Shown here: positions 42,898 through 52,247 of the stretch, piece after piece | Position numbering within the stretch: the first letter of the stretch is position 1 | Layout: each line of letters begins with the position of its first letter | DNA from: Parabacteroides distasonis | GTDB taxonomy: Bacteria; Bacteroidota; Bacteroidia; Bacteroidales; Tannerellaceae | NCBI GenBank assembly: GCA_021531775.1 | Contig: JAFBIU010000001.1 | Coordinates: forward strand, 1-64,000 | Length of the DNA stretch: 64,000 nucleotides | Direction: 5' to 3' | Notes under the pieces: generated by a model | Seen by the model: only the letters and a program-made list of their open reading frames with translations | Told to the model about the DNA's origin: nothing | Database searches by the model: none | Program-made: the position numbers and the translations under genes

Positions 42898-44274
42898 ATG
42901 AAAGAACGTGATTTAGAAAATAAACTCAGGATGCTTGAAGAGCACGGGATGGATCGCCGTGATTTCCTCAAGTTTTTAGCAGCAACCGGCTTCTTGTCGT
43001 TGTTGGGTACCGAGCAGGCGAAGGCCTTTTCCAGTCAGGCTAAGGGGAAGATCGTGATCATCGGTGGTGGTGCAGCCGGTATCAGTATGGCTGCCCGTCT
43101 AACCCATTGGTTGGAGGATCCGGACATTACTTTGATCGATCCAAGCGACCGGCAGTTCTACCAGCCGGGCTTTACCTTGATTGCTTCGGGTGTTTATCAG
43201 CCGGACGATGTGTGGAAGAACCAGGCCGATTGTATGCCCAGCGGTATTAAATGGGTCAAGGATGCTGTGGTAGCGGTGGATCCGGTCATGAATCAGGTGA
43301 CGACCCAAAGCAACGGTAAGATCCCGTACGATTTCTTGGTGTTGACCCCCGGTCTGCAGATCAACTGGAATAGGGTGGAGGGTATTACCCGCGAGACCTT
43401 GGGCCAGGGTGATGCACATTGTATTTATGATTTCGAAGGTGCCCAGAAAACATGGAAAGGTATTCAGGCCTTTGCCCAGAAGGGTGGTCGAGGTATCTAT
43501 ACCGATACTTATACCAAACATAAATGTGGTGGTGCCCCGAAGAAGATCTGTTTGCTGACAGAACACTATGCCCGCAAGCAGGGAACACGAGACAAGTTGA
43601 CTTTTGACTATTATACGGCTTCCAAGCAGTTGTATGATGTACCCTATTATACACCGCGTCTGGAGGAGATCTATCAGGAGCGTCATATCCCGATCCACTT
43701 GAATACACGTGTGAAGGGTATCGATACGGCTGCCAAGAAGGTCTATATGGATCAGATTGAGACGCGAGGCGAAGAAAAGATCGTGACACCTTTGGTAGAG
43801 GATTACGACTTCCTGCACTTTGTGCCGCCCATGTCAGCTCCTGACTTTGTCCGGGAAGCCGGATTGGGTTGGACCGAAGGCAAGTTGGCTGCCGATGCCT
43901 GGGTGATGGTCGATAAGGAGACCTTGGTGCACAAGACCTATCCGAACATCATCTCGTTAGGTGACGTGGCTGGCATTCCGACCAGCAAGACTTCGGCTGC
44001 GATCCGTGTACAGGTGCCGTTGGCTGCCAAGAACTTGATTTCGTTGATGGAAGGCAAGGAGCCGACAGAAAAGTACAACGGTTATGCTGCTTGTCCCATC
44101 GTGACCGACTATGGTCATGTGCTGCTCTGTGAGTTTGACTACAAGAAGGAACCGGCTACTTCGTTCCCCTTCACGTTGATCGACACCTCAAAGGAGCAGT
44201 GGTTGGCTTGGTTGCTGAAGGTGTATATCCTGAAGCCCATGTATTTCTATGGCATGCTGAATGGCTATGCCTAA
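42898..44274 (+). CDS. FAD-dependent oxidoreductase, sulfide:quinone oxidoreductase-like
   Basis: The 458-aa flavoprotein has an FAD-binding start KIVIIGGGAAGISMAARL (about 51-68), PSDRQFYQPGFTLIASG and a Cys at KHKCGGAPKK (near 206). Later motifs are the FAD-closing ISLGDVAGIP and CPIVTDYG. This pattern is that of SQR-like enzymes, which oxidise sulfide or polysulfide and pass electrons to quinone. The N-terminus MDRRDFLKFLAATGF followed by a hydrophobic run and AKA looks like a twin-arginine export signal, unusual for this phylum. The C-terminal WLLKVYILKPMYFYGML could attach it to a membrane. The exact substrate is not proven. It has its own promoter and a strong terminator. Confidence 0.75.
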   Translation: MKERDLENKLRMLEEHGMDRRDFLKFLAATGFLSLLGTEQAKAFSSQAKGKIVIIGGGAAGISMAARLTHWLEDPDITLIDPSDRQFYQPGFTLIASGVYQPDDVWKNQADCMPSGIKWVKDAVVAVDPVMNQVTTQSNGKIPYDFLVLTPGLQINWNRVEGITRETLGQGDAHCIYDFEGAQKTWKGIQAFAQKGGRGIYTDTYTKHKCGGAPKKICLLTEHYARKQGTRDKLTFDYYTASKQLYDVPYYTPRLEEIYQERHIPIHLNTRVKGIDTAAKKVYMDQIETRGEEKIVTPLVEDYDFLHFVPPMSAPDFVREAGLGWTEGKLAADAWVMVDKETLVHKTYPNIISLGDVAGIPTSKTSAAIRVQVPLAAKNLISLMEGKEPTEKYNGYAACPIVTDYGHVLLCEFDYKKEPATSFPFTLIDTSKEQWLAWLLKVYILKPMYFYGMLNGYA

Positions 44275-44338
44275 ACGATTAGCACAATTATTAGATACTT
44301 AATAAACCTAAATCTCCCTAATTCAAATGCCTAAACTA

Positions 44339-44374
44339 ATAAAGCCCAGATTCTGTGAAGAATCTGGGCTTTAT
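44339..44374. terminator. bidirectional terminator, SQR-like gene / btu operon
   Basis: A perfect 16-bp stem (44339-44354 with 44359-44374) with a GTGA loop lies between the convergent genes and abuts the btuF-like stop codon. Confidence 0.9.
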
Positions 44375-45502
44375 TCATTCTACCATCGGCTGATAGTAGC
44401 GTGGGGTATAGTCGGGTAACAGTTCCGGATGGAAGATCCAGACAAAGTCTTGCAGCAGGTAGTCGGGATGGAGCGGAAACTCTTCGTAATAGGGAACCTT
44501 TCCCGAATTGCAGGTAAAGATGTGCCGCTGTTTGAAGGCATCGAATTGGCTGTAGGGCGTGTATTCGGCCTGCAGATCGGCATAGTTCATCTCCTGATCC
44601 CGGTTGTATTTAATCAGCCACAGGTCCGCATGGAGGGCTTGGTCAAAGACCGTCTCGAATGCCAGGGGAGTACTTCCGCTTCCCGGTAGCTCCTTGAACA
44701 GGTAGTCTGCACCGGCATCTTTCAGCAGATGAGCGATGTAACTGTTCCCTGCCGGTGTAAACCAGGAGGATCCGTAGCGTTTTTCCACAAAGACGGTCGG
44801 CCGGTGTGTGACGTTGGCCGCTAACGCTTTCCAATGGAGATACCGTTGTTCCGTAGCCCGGAAGATGGAATCGGCCAGTGCCTCTTTCTGAAAGAGCAAA
44901 CCGTAGAAACGGATCCATTCCGTCCGTCCCAAGGGGGAGGACTCCATGTAGTCGGCTGCCTCCAGAATGGGAACCCCTATTTTTTCGACCGGTCCGTAAC
45001 TGCTATTCTGGAAGGGGGAAGCGATGATCAGCTCTGTACCAATCTCAATCATCTTCTCCACATTGGGAGCCGTGGCTTCGCCCAAATCTGCAATGCGTCC
45101 ACTTTGTATGCCTGCTTGGATGGCTGGAGAGTCTATGTAACGGGGCTCACAGACCCCGATGATCCGATCCGATTCCTGCAGTTGATCCAGAATGGCCGCA
45201 TGGACGGAGGTGTAAACCACAACACGTTCGACCGGAATCTTCACCACGGTCCCTTTCGGTAAGCCGGAGGGGATCGGTTGATTCCGATTGACCAAGAGAT
45301 ACCGTTGCAACAGACGGGTCGAATCCCACGGATCGCGCACCTCAACACGGGTGTAGTCGGCAAAACGGGTCACGTGAAAGCCGCTGGCGTAGGTGATGCT
45401 ATCGGTCGCCTGTACCTCTGAAACAGTAGAGGCTTGCCTCTCCGTGGGTGAACAGGCCACCCACATCCAGACAAGCCCCAGTATGAAAATCCAACACTTC
45501 AT
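44375..45502 (-). CDS. btuF: periplasmic cobalamin/siderophore-type binding lipoprotein (BtuF-like)
   Basis: This 375-aa protein is a class III (TroA/BtuF-fold) substrate-binding protein. It has a lipoprotein signal with the acylation site at Cys17 (WMWVAC), then VYTSVHAAILDQLQESDRIIGV and IADLGEATAPNVEKMIEIGTELII, the paired motifs of vitamin B12 and metal-chelate binders. Its ATG overlaps the preceding stop by one base (TGATG), so it is translated with the btuG-like gene. Position behind a B12 riboswitch in one operon with btuB points to cobalamin. The ABC permease and ATPase (BtuC, BtuD) are not in the window. Confidence 0.8.
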   Translation of the reverse strand: MKCWIFILGLVWMWVACSPTERQASTVSEVQATDSITYASGFHVTRFADYTRVEVRDPWDSTRLLQRYLLVNRNQPIPSGLPKGTVVKIPVERVVVYTSVHAAILDQLQESDRIIGVCEPRYIDSPAIQAGIQSGRIADLGEATAPNVEKMIEIGTELIIASPFQNSSYGPVEKIGVPILEAADYMESSPLGRTEWIRFYGLLFQKEALADSIFRATEQRYLHWKALAANVTHRPTVFVEKRYGSSWFTPAGNSYIAHLLKDAGADYLFKELPGSGSTPLAFETVFDQALHADLWLIKYNRDQEMNYADLQAEYTPYSQFDAFKQRHIFTCNSGKVPYYEEFPLHPDYLLQDFVWIFHPELLPDYTPRYYQPMVE

Positions 45503-46851
45503 CAGTCGCGACTTACATAAATAGCCTTCAACGGATTCAAACCAGCCTCCACGGTAACGATCACTTTGCCTTGATCATCGATACCATAGACCGTACCGTT
45601 GTTCTTGTAGTCTGATTCAGTTACATAGATCAGCGCACCACTGGTAGAGACCTTGTAGGGTTTCGCAATCTCCTGAGTCCAGTCAAAGGTAGTCTGAGTA
45701 GCCAGATCCAAGCCGTTGAACGTGATGATCTGGTTCCAGTTTGCATCGTATTGCGAATACATGGCATAGAGCTTGTTGTCCATGATCGCCATTTCAGTGG
45801 CATTCGGCATGGCCTCTACTATAGACGCTTCATCCTTATCTGTATCAATCCATTGCAAGGTGTTGGGAACATCCCCGTAGTTACCCATAGAGATCAGGTA
45901 GATACCCTTGTCTGCTACCTGCAGGTTACAGGGGTTCAGGGCCACCTCCATTTGCTTGGTCTCGGTAAAGGAGGCCAAATCAACGACAGAAACGGTCTTG
46001 TCGTATCCCACCTCGGTGTTGTAGTCCATACCACCTGAGTTGGCTACGTAGAGCTTGTTGTTCTGGATGGCCAACTGTTCCGGGTTGCGGCCTACCTTCA
46101 CTTTGGCTTCCACCTCCAACGATGCAGTGTCCAAACGGGCTACATAACCGTTGTAGTACGAGATATAGATTTTGCCACCGTCTGCTGCCAGGGCACGCGG
46201 CTGACCCTCTGTCTTGATCTGTTTGATCGACTTGGCTTCCAAGTCGGTTACTTCAATGGTTGATTCGCCATAAACGGCAATGTACAGTTTCTCACCATAC
46301 CGGATGAGGTCCTGTGCGGTATCACCCAATCCACGGCCATTCTGTGCCTTGAAAAAGTCGGGGGTCGTTGTTTCATCCATGACATTGTACCTGGTCAAGC
46401 TGGCATTGTTGTTACCCATCTTGCCGGAATTCAGGATATAAACGGCACTGATGCTGTCATCAACGAAGAAATCCGCGATCACAACCGATGCACTGACCGT
46501 CGATTCGTTGCCTTGATTGACAGCCACCACGATGAAGTATTGCAAGGCCTCCACATCCTGGATGGCATACGTGTTGGTACCTACCGGTACTTCACCCAAC
46601 AAGACAGTCCGTTCGGTAGGTGAGGAGGCCATGTAGATGCGGTAACCTGTTACCTGATCCGTTGAGGCGGGAGCTGACCAACTCAACGTGCCGCTCACAA
46701 AAAGCTCTTTGGGATTCTCATCGGTAAACTGTACGTTCGAAACGGATACCGAAGGAGCGGTGATAACCTCTTCATCATCGCTACAGCCTACGAAAGCGAA
46801 CGAGGTACATGCTGCCAAGGCAGCTGCATAAAAGAATTTTTTCATTTTCAT
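45502..46851 (-). CDS. surface cobalamin-binding beta-propeller lipoprotein (BtuG-like)
   Basis: This 449-aa lipoprotein has Cys23 in FVGCSDDEE; the acidic residues after the Cys resemble the Bacteroidetes signal for display on the outer surface. An N-terminal fibronectin-III-like domain (about 30-125, LSWSAPASTDQVTGYRIYMA) precedes a seven-bladed YncE/DUF5074-type propeller (AVYILNSGKMG, KLYIAVYGESTIEV, KIYISYYNGYVARLD, KLYVANSGG). BtuG proteins of gut Bacteroides are propellers of this type that capture B12 and pass it to BtuB. Gene order btuB-btuG-btuF and the upstream riboswitch support that role. The extra N-terminal domain is worth noting. Confidence 0.75.
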   Translation of the reverse strand: MKMKKFFYAAALAACTSFAFVGCSDDEEVITAPSVSVSNVQFTDENPKELFVSGTLSWSAPASTDQVTGYRIYMASSPTERTVLLGEVPVGTNTYAIQDVEALQYFIVVAVNQGNESTVSASVVIADFFVDDSISAVYILNSGKMGNNNASLTRYNVMDETTTPDFFKAQNGRGLGDTAQDLIRYGEKLYIAVYGESTIEVTDLEAKSIKQIKTEGQPRALAADGGKIYISYYNGYVARLDTASLEVEAKVKVGRNPEQLAIQNNKLYVANSGGMDYNTEVGYDKTVSVVDLASFTETKQMEVALNPCNLQVADKGIYLISMGNYGDVPNTLQWIDTDKDEASIVEAMPNATEMAIMDNKLYAMYSQYDANWNQIITFNGLDLATQTTFDWTQEIAKPYKVSTSGALIYVTESDYKNNGTVYGIDDQGKVIVTVEAGLNPLKAIYVSRD

Positions 46852-46864
46852 ATCTATTTATAAT

Positions 46865-48868
46865 TTAGTAGGATATACATAAACTGATACGCCAGGAACG
46901 ACCTGGCATCGGGTAGTACTGGATCACATCGTAGTTGACATTACCCAAGTTGAGCACTTCGCCTTGCAACCGCAAGCGTACTTGCCGTAGGGAAAACTCC
47001 CGGTTGACCGTCAACGATTGTTCGACATACGACGCAATGCGATTCTCTTCGATATTCTGTGGAAGCGCATAGCGGTCACCTACGGCTGAGACTAAGTAGG
47101 TGATGTTGAGCCATGGATTCTCCCACGTGAGGGAACCACTGGCCGCGTGTCGAGGGGTATAGGGAATCTGATCCTTGTAGTTCTTGTCCGCTTCATCGGT
47201 CACATCCACCGCATATTGGTAGGAATAGTTGGCGGAAAGTACCAATGCCATGTGGGCCGGTAACGTAAACTCACTTGACAGGTTGACATCAACCCCCTTG
47301 ATATCGACCTCTCCCATGTTCATCATCTTCCAGATATACATGCTGGGAAGGGCTACAATCTTGTCTTTTACCTGGTTGTAGTAGCCATCCACCGATAGGC
47401 TGGCATACCGCAGCCATTCGCCCCACGTTCCACTCCAAGTCACACCTGCATTGTATTGGGTAGCCCGCTCCGGTCGCAGACTGGTATTGCCCATACGCAA
47501 GTAATAGAGGTCTGTGAAGGTCGGCACCCGGAAAATATCTTTGTAGGAGGTACGTATGCGTAAAGTCTGTTCCGACCACGGACGCCAGGAGAGACTGACA
47601 GCCGGTGAGAGCCGTTTCCGGTCGTCCGGCTGATCCCCATTTTCCACCTTGTCTGTGATGTAGGTTCCCAAGAGACTGGCTGTTGCGGTCAATCGGCTGT
47701 CCTTGTATTGGGCTGCCAAGACCGATTGCGAAGCCGTCCGTTTGGGATTGGGACCTTTGACGAAGTTATTGGTCAGATGCGAGTAGGTCAAGTCGGTTGT
47801 CAGGGTCACCGAGACCGGTTGCCAAGGCTGATACCGGACACCGGCCGATCCGTAATACTCCTGTTGCGTGTTGAGATCCACCTGTTTTCCGGCTGCATAC
47901 TTGTCGTTGACATCGACATAACGGGTGAAGGCATAATTGTATTTGGCTGATGCCTGCAAATCCCATTGTTTACCCAACGGCTGTTTGTAACGGGTCTGCA
48001 CAAAGAAATTGTTGTCCCAGATCCGTTCGTTGACCTCTTTGTAATAGAAATTGATGCTACCTGGCAGTCCACGTTCAGAATCGAAATAATAGACTTTGGT
48101 CTGCAATTCCCCACCGTTACCGAAGGAGCCGAACAGGTTTCCCTCCAAGTGATAGGATTTGGTATCACTGTTGGTCCGTTTCCGTTCTGTCACCACATCC
48201 CCATTAATTAAGGTATAGGGATACTGCCCGTCAGCCCGGGTATAGTCGCCATGGAGGGTGGTGCTCCAGCGTTTACCCAACTGCTGTTCCCAATGCACGA
48301 CCGGATTGACCAGGCCAAATGAACCTCCTTTGATCTTGGCATAGCCACGGAACGTGCGTCCCTCTTCAAACGTCGGTCGGGCCGTCTGGATGGTCAACGC
48401 ACCAGCCGAGGCATACATCCGGGCTGTTTGGAAGATGTCGTCGGCTTGGCCGATCGAGAGCGATACACTTTCGACATTGTCGAGGGTATAACGGCTGATA
48501 TCCACCTGTCCGCTGGAGGCATCTGTCAAGGTCACACCATCGTAGCTGACAGCCGTATGCTTGGCTCCCAAACTGCGGATCGAGACGGTCTTGAGTCCCC
48601 CAATACCTCCATAATCCTGCACGGTTACGCCCGAAAAACGTTTGACGGCTTCCGACAGATCCTGTACACCTAAGCGTTCTATTCCGGTACGGTCGATGAC
48701 CTGTAGTGGAGTCGCTTCACGGGTGACCGTACGACGTTGCTTTCCCGTAACCTCCACATTGGAGAGTTCGTGGTAACGGGTGGTGTCAACCTGGGCGTAC
48801 AACGACATACCTCTGCCACTCATGACCCCTATGAGTAGCCAAGCATAAAGAAGATAAATCTTTTGCAT
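46865..48868 (-). CDS. btuB: TonB-dependent vitamin B12 receptor
   Basis: The 667-aa outer-membrane receptor has a signal peptide (to about SLYAQ), then the plug domain (REATPLQVIDRTGIERLGVQ, VTVQDYGGIGGLKTVSIR, GAKHTAVSYDGVTLTDASSG) and a 22-strand-type barrel ending WRISLCISY with a terminal aromatic residue. There is no carboxypeptidase-like N-terminal extension, so it is BtuB-like and not SusC-like. It is the first gene after the cobalamin riboswitch and is followed by the btuG-like and btuF-like genes. Expression should fall when B12 is plentiful. Confidence 0.87.
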   Translation of the reverse strand: MQKIYLLYAWLLIGVMSGRGMSLYAQVDTTRYHELSNVEVTGKQRRTVTREATPLQVIDRTGIERLGVQDLSEAVKRFSGVTVQDYGGIGGLKTVSIRSLGAKHTAVSYDGVTLTDASSGQVDISRYTLDNVESVSLSIGQADDIFQTARMYASAGALTIQTARPTFEEGRTFRGYAKIKGGSFGLVNPVVHWEQQLGKRWSTTLHGDYTRADGQYPYTLINGDVVTERKRTNSDTKSYHLEGNLFGSFGNGGELQTKVYYFDSERGLPGSINFYYKEVNERIWDNNFFVQTRYKQPLGKQWDLQASAKYNYAFTRYVDVNDKYAAGKQVDLNTQQEYYGSAGVRYQPWQPVSVTLTTDLTYSHLTNNFVKGPNPKRTASQSVLAAQYKDSRLTATASLLGTYITDKVENGDQPDDRKRLSPAVSLSWRPWSEQTLRIRTSYKDIFRVPTFTDLYYLRMGNTSLRPERATQYNAGVTWSGTWGEWLRYASLSVDGYYNQVKDKIVALPSMYIWKMMNMGEVDIKGVDVNLSSEFTLPAHMALVLSANYSYQYAVDVTDEADKNYKDQIPYTPRHAASGSLTWENPWLNITYLVSAVGDRYALPQNIEENRIASYVEQSLTVNREFSLRQVRLRLQGEVLNLGNVNYDVIQYYPMPGRSWRISLCISY

Positions 48869-48909
48869 AACTTGTTTTGAAATTCACACGATCTTTACCC
48901 GAGATCCAT

Positions 48910-49097
48910 GTCTTGTTCCATCAGGGCAGGTTTTCTGGCTTGTTCTCCCTTTTCAGGCACCTTCCCGGAGCTTGTCGCTCCAGTGGTAAAAGAATCCTGG
49001 GGGTTATTTGAACATACAGCTACGGGTACAGCTCCGGATTTGCACCGGATTCCCTTTTACTAACGGCCACGGAATCGCGCCGTTACACCCTCATTTG
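48910..49097 (-). promoter_or_regulatory. cobalamin (B12) riboswitch
   Basis: The leftward leader of btuB contains the B12 box AGCCAGAAAACCTGCC (48940-48925). It also has the conserved core words GGGAATCCGGTGCAAATCCG and GAGCTGTACCCG, followed by GTGCCTGAAAAGGGAGAA. These are hallmarks of the AdoCbl-binding riboswitch class. It would switch off the btu operon when cobalamin is bound. Ends are approximate. The interval 48869-49199 holds nothing else except the promoter and a long inverted repeat. Confidence 0.92.
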
Positions 49098-49103
49098 TGG
49101 TTG

Positions 49104-49111
49104 CAAAGATA
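49104..49111 (-). promoter_or_regulatory. promoter -7 box of the btu operon
   Basis: TATCTTTG read leftward, immediately before the riboswitch. Confidence 0.6.
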
Positions 49112-49115
49112 CAAA

Positions 49116-49179
49116 TTTCGGGCATATACCGAGGAAATCCGGGTAAAAAAGCGTGATTCTCCTCGATATATGCCCGAAA
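49116..49179 (-). terminator. long stem-loop after prfC
   Basis: TTTCGGGCATATACCGAGGA (49116-49135) is inverted at 49160-49179 with one mismatch, around a 24-base loop. It lies 20 bases after the prfC stop and directly upstream of the btu promoter, so it probably ends the prfC transcript and insulates the riboswitch operon. Confidence 0.7.
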
Positions 49180-49199
49180 TGTAGCTGATTAAACGGAGT

Positions 49200-50780
49200 T
49201 TAAAATTCCGAAGTAAAGTGGAAACGGATATCCGGAAAGTCCTGTTGTGCCATCATCAGTACATAGCCAGAGTCCGCTAAATAGACATCGCGTCCCTCCT
49301 TATCCAAAGCCATGTATTGAGCCTTCCGTTTCTTGAAGTTCTCCAGGGCCAGTGGATTGTCACTCTCGATCCAGCAGGCTTTGTAGAGGCTGATCGGTTC
49401 CCAGCGGCACTGGGCATTGTACTCGTGTAACAGACGGTACTGGATGACTTCAAACTGCAACTGTCCTACGGTACCGATGATCTTACGACCGTTGAACTGG
49501 TTGGTAAAGAGCTGGGCTACACCCTCGTCCATCAACTGCTCAATACCCTTATTCAGCTGCTTGGCCTTCATCGGATCGGCATTCTCGATATATTTGAACA
49601 TTTCCGGAGAGAAACTGGGCAAGCCTTTGAAATGCAAGTCTTCACCGGCTGTCAAGGTGTCACCGATCTTGAAGTTACCCGTGTCGGGCAGACCGACAAT
49701 ATCACCGGCAAAGGCCTCATCTACCACCTCCTTTTTCTGAGCCATGAAGGCAGTCGGGCTGCTGAACCGGAGTGTCTTGCCGAAGCGTACATGCTTGTAG
49801 GGGGCGTTACGTTCAAAGCGACCCGAACAGATCTTGACGAACGCAATGCAACTACGGTGGTTCGGGTCCATGTTGGCATGGATCTTGAAGACGAAACCGG
49901 TAAAGTTCTCCTCTTCCGGATCGACCACACGCTCCAATGCCTGTACCGGCCGGGGAGAGGGGGCGATCTGAATGAAGCAGTCCAACAGCTCCTTGACACC
50001 AAAGTTGTTCAAGGCAGAGCCGAAGAAGACAGGAGCGATATCTCCTTTCAAATAGGTATCTACTTCAAAATCGGGATAGACCCCTTCGACCAGTTCCAGA
50101 TCCTGCCGCAATTTGTCAGCCTGGTTCGGATCAATATACTGTTCCAGTTCCGGACTGTTGATGTCCTTGAACTCGATGTTCTCTGTCACATACTGTTTGC
50201 TGGGGGTATAGAGGTTCAGTTTCTGTTCGTAGATGTTATACACCCCACGAAAACGCTGTCCCATATCGATCGGCCAGCTCAACGGACGCACTTTGATGTG
50301 CAGTTCCTCTTCGATTTCGTCCAGCAGATCGAACGGATCCTTTCCGTCGCGGTCCAACTTGTTGACGAACACGATCACCGGTGTCTTGCGCATTCGGCAG
50401 ACCTCCATGAGTTTACGGGTCTGTGCCTCCACACCTTTGGCTATGTCGATGACGATGATGACACTATCTACAGCTGTCAGTGTACGGAAGGTGTCTTCCG
50501 CAAAGTCCTGGTGACCCGGTGTGTCCAAAATGTTGATTTTGTGGCCGGCATAATCGAATGCCATGACGGAGGTAGCTACCGAGATACCACGTTGCTTCTC
50601 GATTTCCATCCAGTCGGACGTGGCCGTCTTCTTGATCTTGTTGGATTTGACTGCACCGGCTACGTGGATCGCTCCACCAAACAGCAACAGTTTTTCGGTA
50701 AGCGTTGTCTTACCGGCATCCGGGTGACTGATGATTGCAAATGTTCTTCTTCTTTCTATCTCTTCTGAATACTGACCCAT
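49200..50780 (-). CDS. prfC: peptide chain release factor 3
   Basis: This 526-aa GTPase recycles RF1 and RF2 from the ribosome. G1 is [10 protein letters not shown] (18-27), the switch regions contain [14 protein letters not shown]3 is DTPGHQDF and G4 is VNKLDRDG. The RF3-specific domains 2 and 3 follow ([19 protein letters not shown], QRLYNxEC-like [11 protein letters not shown]). Length is typical. It is the last gene of a leftward run starting at 53164, 39 bases after rfbD. Confidence 0.95.
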   Translation of the reverse strand: MGQYSEEIERRRTFAIISHPDAGKTTLTEKLLLFGGAIHVAGAVKSNKIKKTATSDWMEIEKQRGISVATSVMAFDYAGHKINILDTPGHQDFAEDTFRTLTAVDSVIIVIDIAKGVEAQTRKLMEVCRMRKTPVIVFVNKLDRDGKDPFDLLDEIEEELHIKVRPLSWPIDMGQRFRGVYNIYEQKLNLYTPSKQYVTENIEFKDINSPELEQYIDPNQADKLRQDLELVEGVYPDFEVDTYLKGDIAPVFFGSALNNFGVKELLDCFIQIAPSPRPVQALERVVDPEEENFTGFVFKIHANMDPNHRSCIAFVKICSGRFERNAPYKHVRFGKTLRFSSPTAFMAQKKEVVDEAFAGDIVGLPDTGNFKIGDTLTAGEDLHFKGLPSFSPEMFKYIENADPMKAKQLNKGIEQLMDEGVAQLFTNQFNGRKIIGTVGQLQFEVIQYRLLHEYNAQCRWEPISLYKACWIESDNPLALENFKKRKAQYMALDKEGRDVYLADSGYVLMMAQQDFPDIRFHFTSEF

Positions 50781-50819
50781 CGGTTGATCTATATATTATT
50801 ATATGTATGATTGATAAAT

Positions 50820-51692
50820 TCATTTAATACAAGAGAGAATATGGATGCACTTCGCCAGGCTGTCGGCCCAGTGAGGAATCTGCAAACCATAGGTCTCCTT
50901 GATCTTACGCTTGTTTAAGACACTGTAGGGGGGACGGGCAACGGGTGACGGATACTCCTTGCTCTCGATCGGCAGGACCCGGCACGGCAAGCCGGCCACT
51001 CGCATAATCTCGACGGTAAAATCGTACCAGCTGCAGACACCCTCGTTGGAATAATGATAAATGCCCGGAACCCATTTCCCCTGATGACCCTTTTCAATCA
51101 AGGTAAGCATGGCCATGGCCAAATCACTGGCATAGGTGGGCGATCCTACCTGATCAAATACGACCCGCAGTTCCTCCCGTTCTTGCCCCAGTCGCAACAT
51201 GGTCTTGAGGAAATTGTGTCCATACTCGGAATAGAGCCAGGCTGTCCGGATGATGACGGCATTGGGACAGATTTGGATCAGATACTCCTCGCCATCCAGT
51301 TTGGTACGACCATAGGCGGATACCGGATGGGGCTGATCCGTCTCCACATAGGGGCGGCAACTCGTTCCGTCGAAGACATAATCGGTTGAGATATGGATCA
51401 GACGGGCACCTACGGCTCGAGCAGCTTCAGCCAGATAGCTGACCGTCACACAATTGATATACTGGACCACGGCCTCTTCCGTTTCTGCCTTATCGACAGC
51501 CGTATAGGCGGCACAGTTCAGGATATATGCCGGCTGTGTATGCTGCATGTATTGTAATACGGCATGCCGGTTACACAGATTCAGTGTATCCACATCCGTA
51601 AACAAGAACCGGTCCGTATGATTGAATACGGACATTCTGCGGAGAGAGCGGCCTAACTGTCCATTGGCACCTGTAACAACAATCGTTCTCAT
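50820..51692 (-). CDS. rfbD: dTDP-4-dehydrorhamnose reductase
   Basis: This 290-aa extended SDR enzyme reduces dTDP-4-dehydrorhamnose in dTDP-rhamnose synthesis. It shows VTGANGQLGRSL (6-17), ISTDYVFDG and the catalytic Tyr-Lys in SAYGRTKLDGE. Other rml genes are not next to it. It starts 6 bases after the DUF4924 gene and belongs to the same run as prfC. Confidence 0.9.
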   Translation of the reverse strand: MRTIVVTGANGQLGRSLRRMSVFNHTDRFLFTDVDTLNLCNRHAVLQYMQHTQPAYILNCAAYTAVDKAETEEAVVQYINCVTVSYLAEAARAVGARLIHISTDYVFDGTSCRPYVETDQPHPVSAYGRTKLDGEEYLIQICPNAVIIRTAWLYSEYGHNFLKTMLRLGQEREELRVVFDQVGSPTYASDLAMAMLTLIEKGHQGKWVPGIYHYSNEGVCSWYDFTVEIMRVAGLPCRVLPIESKEYPSPVARPPYSVLNKRKIKETYGLQIPHWADSLAKCIHILSCIK

Positions 51693-51698
51693 GATCTG

Positions 51699-52247
51699 TT
51701 AATCTTCTAAGTTTAATTCACCATTCATGTCTGCCCGGTATTTCTCGGCCAGCATAGCCAAGAAGGTACTGATCTGTCGGATAGCTTCGGTCGTTTCGGC
51801 CGAAACCTCTTTGCCTTGCATCCGCAACATCAGATAGCCGTAGATGGCATTGAAGCAGGTCTCGATCTCCGGCAACTCCTGTCCGCCCGATTTTGCCCGA
51901 AGCTGAACAATCGAGGGGAGGGTCTTGTAGTAGGCTGCACCATATACCATCTCTTTGGGTGATCTGAGGAGCCGCAAGTGCAGGTCGGTCAGTGCAATGA
52001 TCACATTCTTATTGAGTTGGATGTGGCCCGATTCCATGACCCCTTCGCTCCGCATCATGTCGATGATCTCCTCGTACCAGCGGGCGATCTCCTCTTTCAC
52101 GGAGTCCGGCTGGTCGTAATGGGCAATGACACTTTTTCGGATCGCATCCATGTCAAACCGGTTGGCACGGATCAGATCCTCCACCTGCCACATGTAGAGC
52201 AGGTATTCTGCAATATTTTCTTTTCTTTTTTGACGTGCAACAATCAT
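51699..52247 (-). CDS. DUF4924 protein
   Basis: This 182-aa all-helical cytosolic protein belongs to the Bacteroidetes-specific DUF4924 family, recognisable by its start (MIVARQKRKENIAEYLLYMW) and by NAIYGYLMLRMQGKEVS. Its function is unknown. The ATG overlaps the stop of the upstream Mur-ligase-like gene (52244-52247) and it is followed closely by rfbD, an association that may hint at envelope biogenesis. Confidence 0.8.
   Translation of the reverse strand: MIVARQKRKENIAEYLLYMWQVEDLIRANRFDMDAIRKSVIAHYDQPDSVKEEIARWYEEIIDMMRSEGVMESGHIQLNKNVIIALTDLHLRLLRSPKEMVYGAAYYKTLPSIVQLRAKSGGQELPEIETCFNAIYGYLMLRMQGKEVSAETTEAIRQISTFLAMLAEKYRADMNGELNLED

Noticed and set aside
49632-50768. 378-aa frame antisense to prfC
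   Set aside because: A shadow of prfC without family resemblance or promoter.
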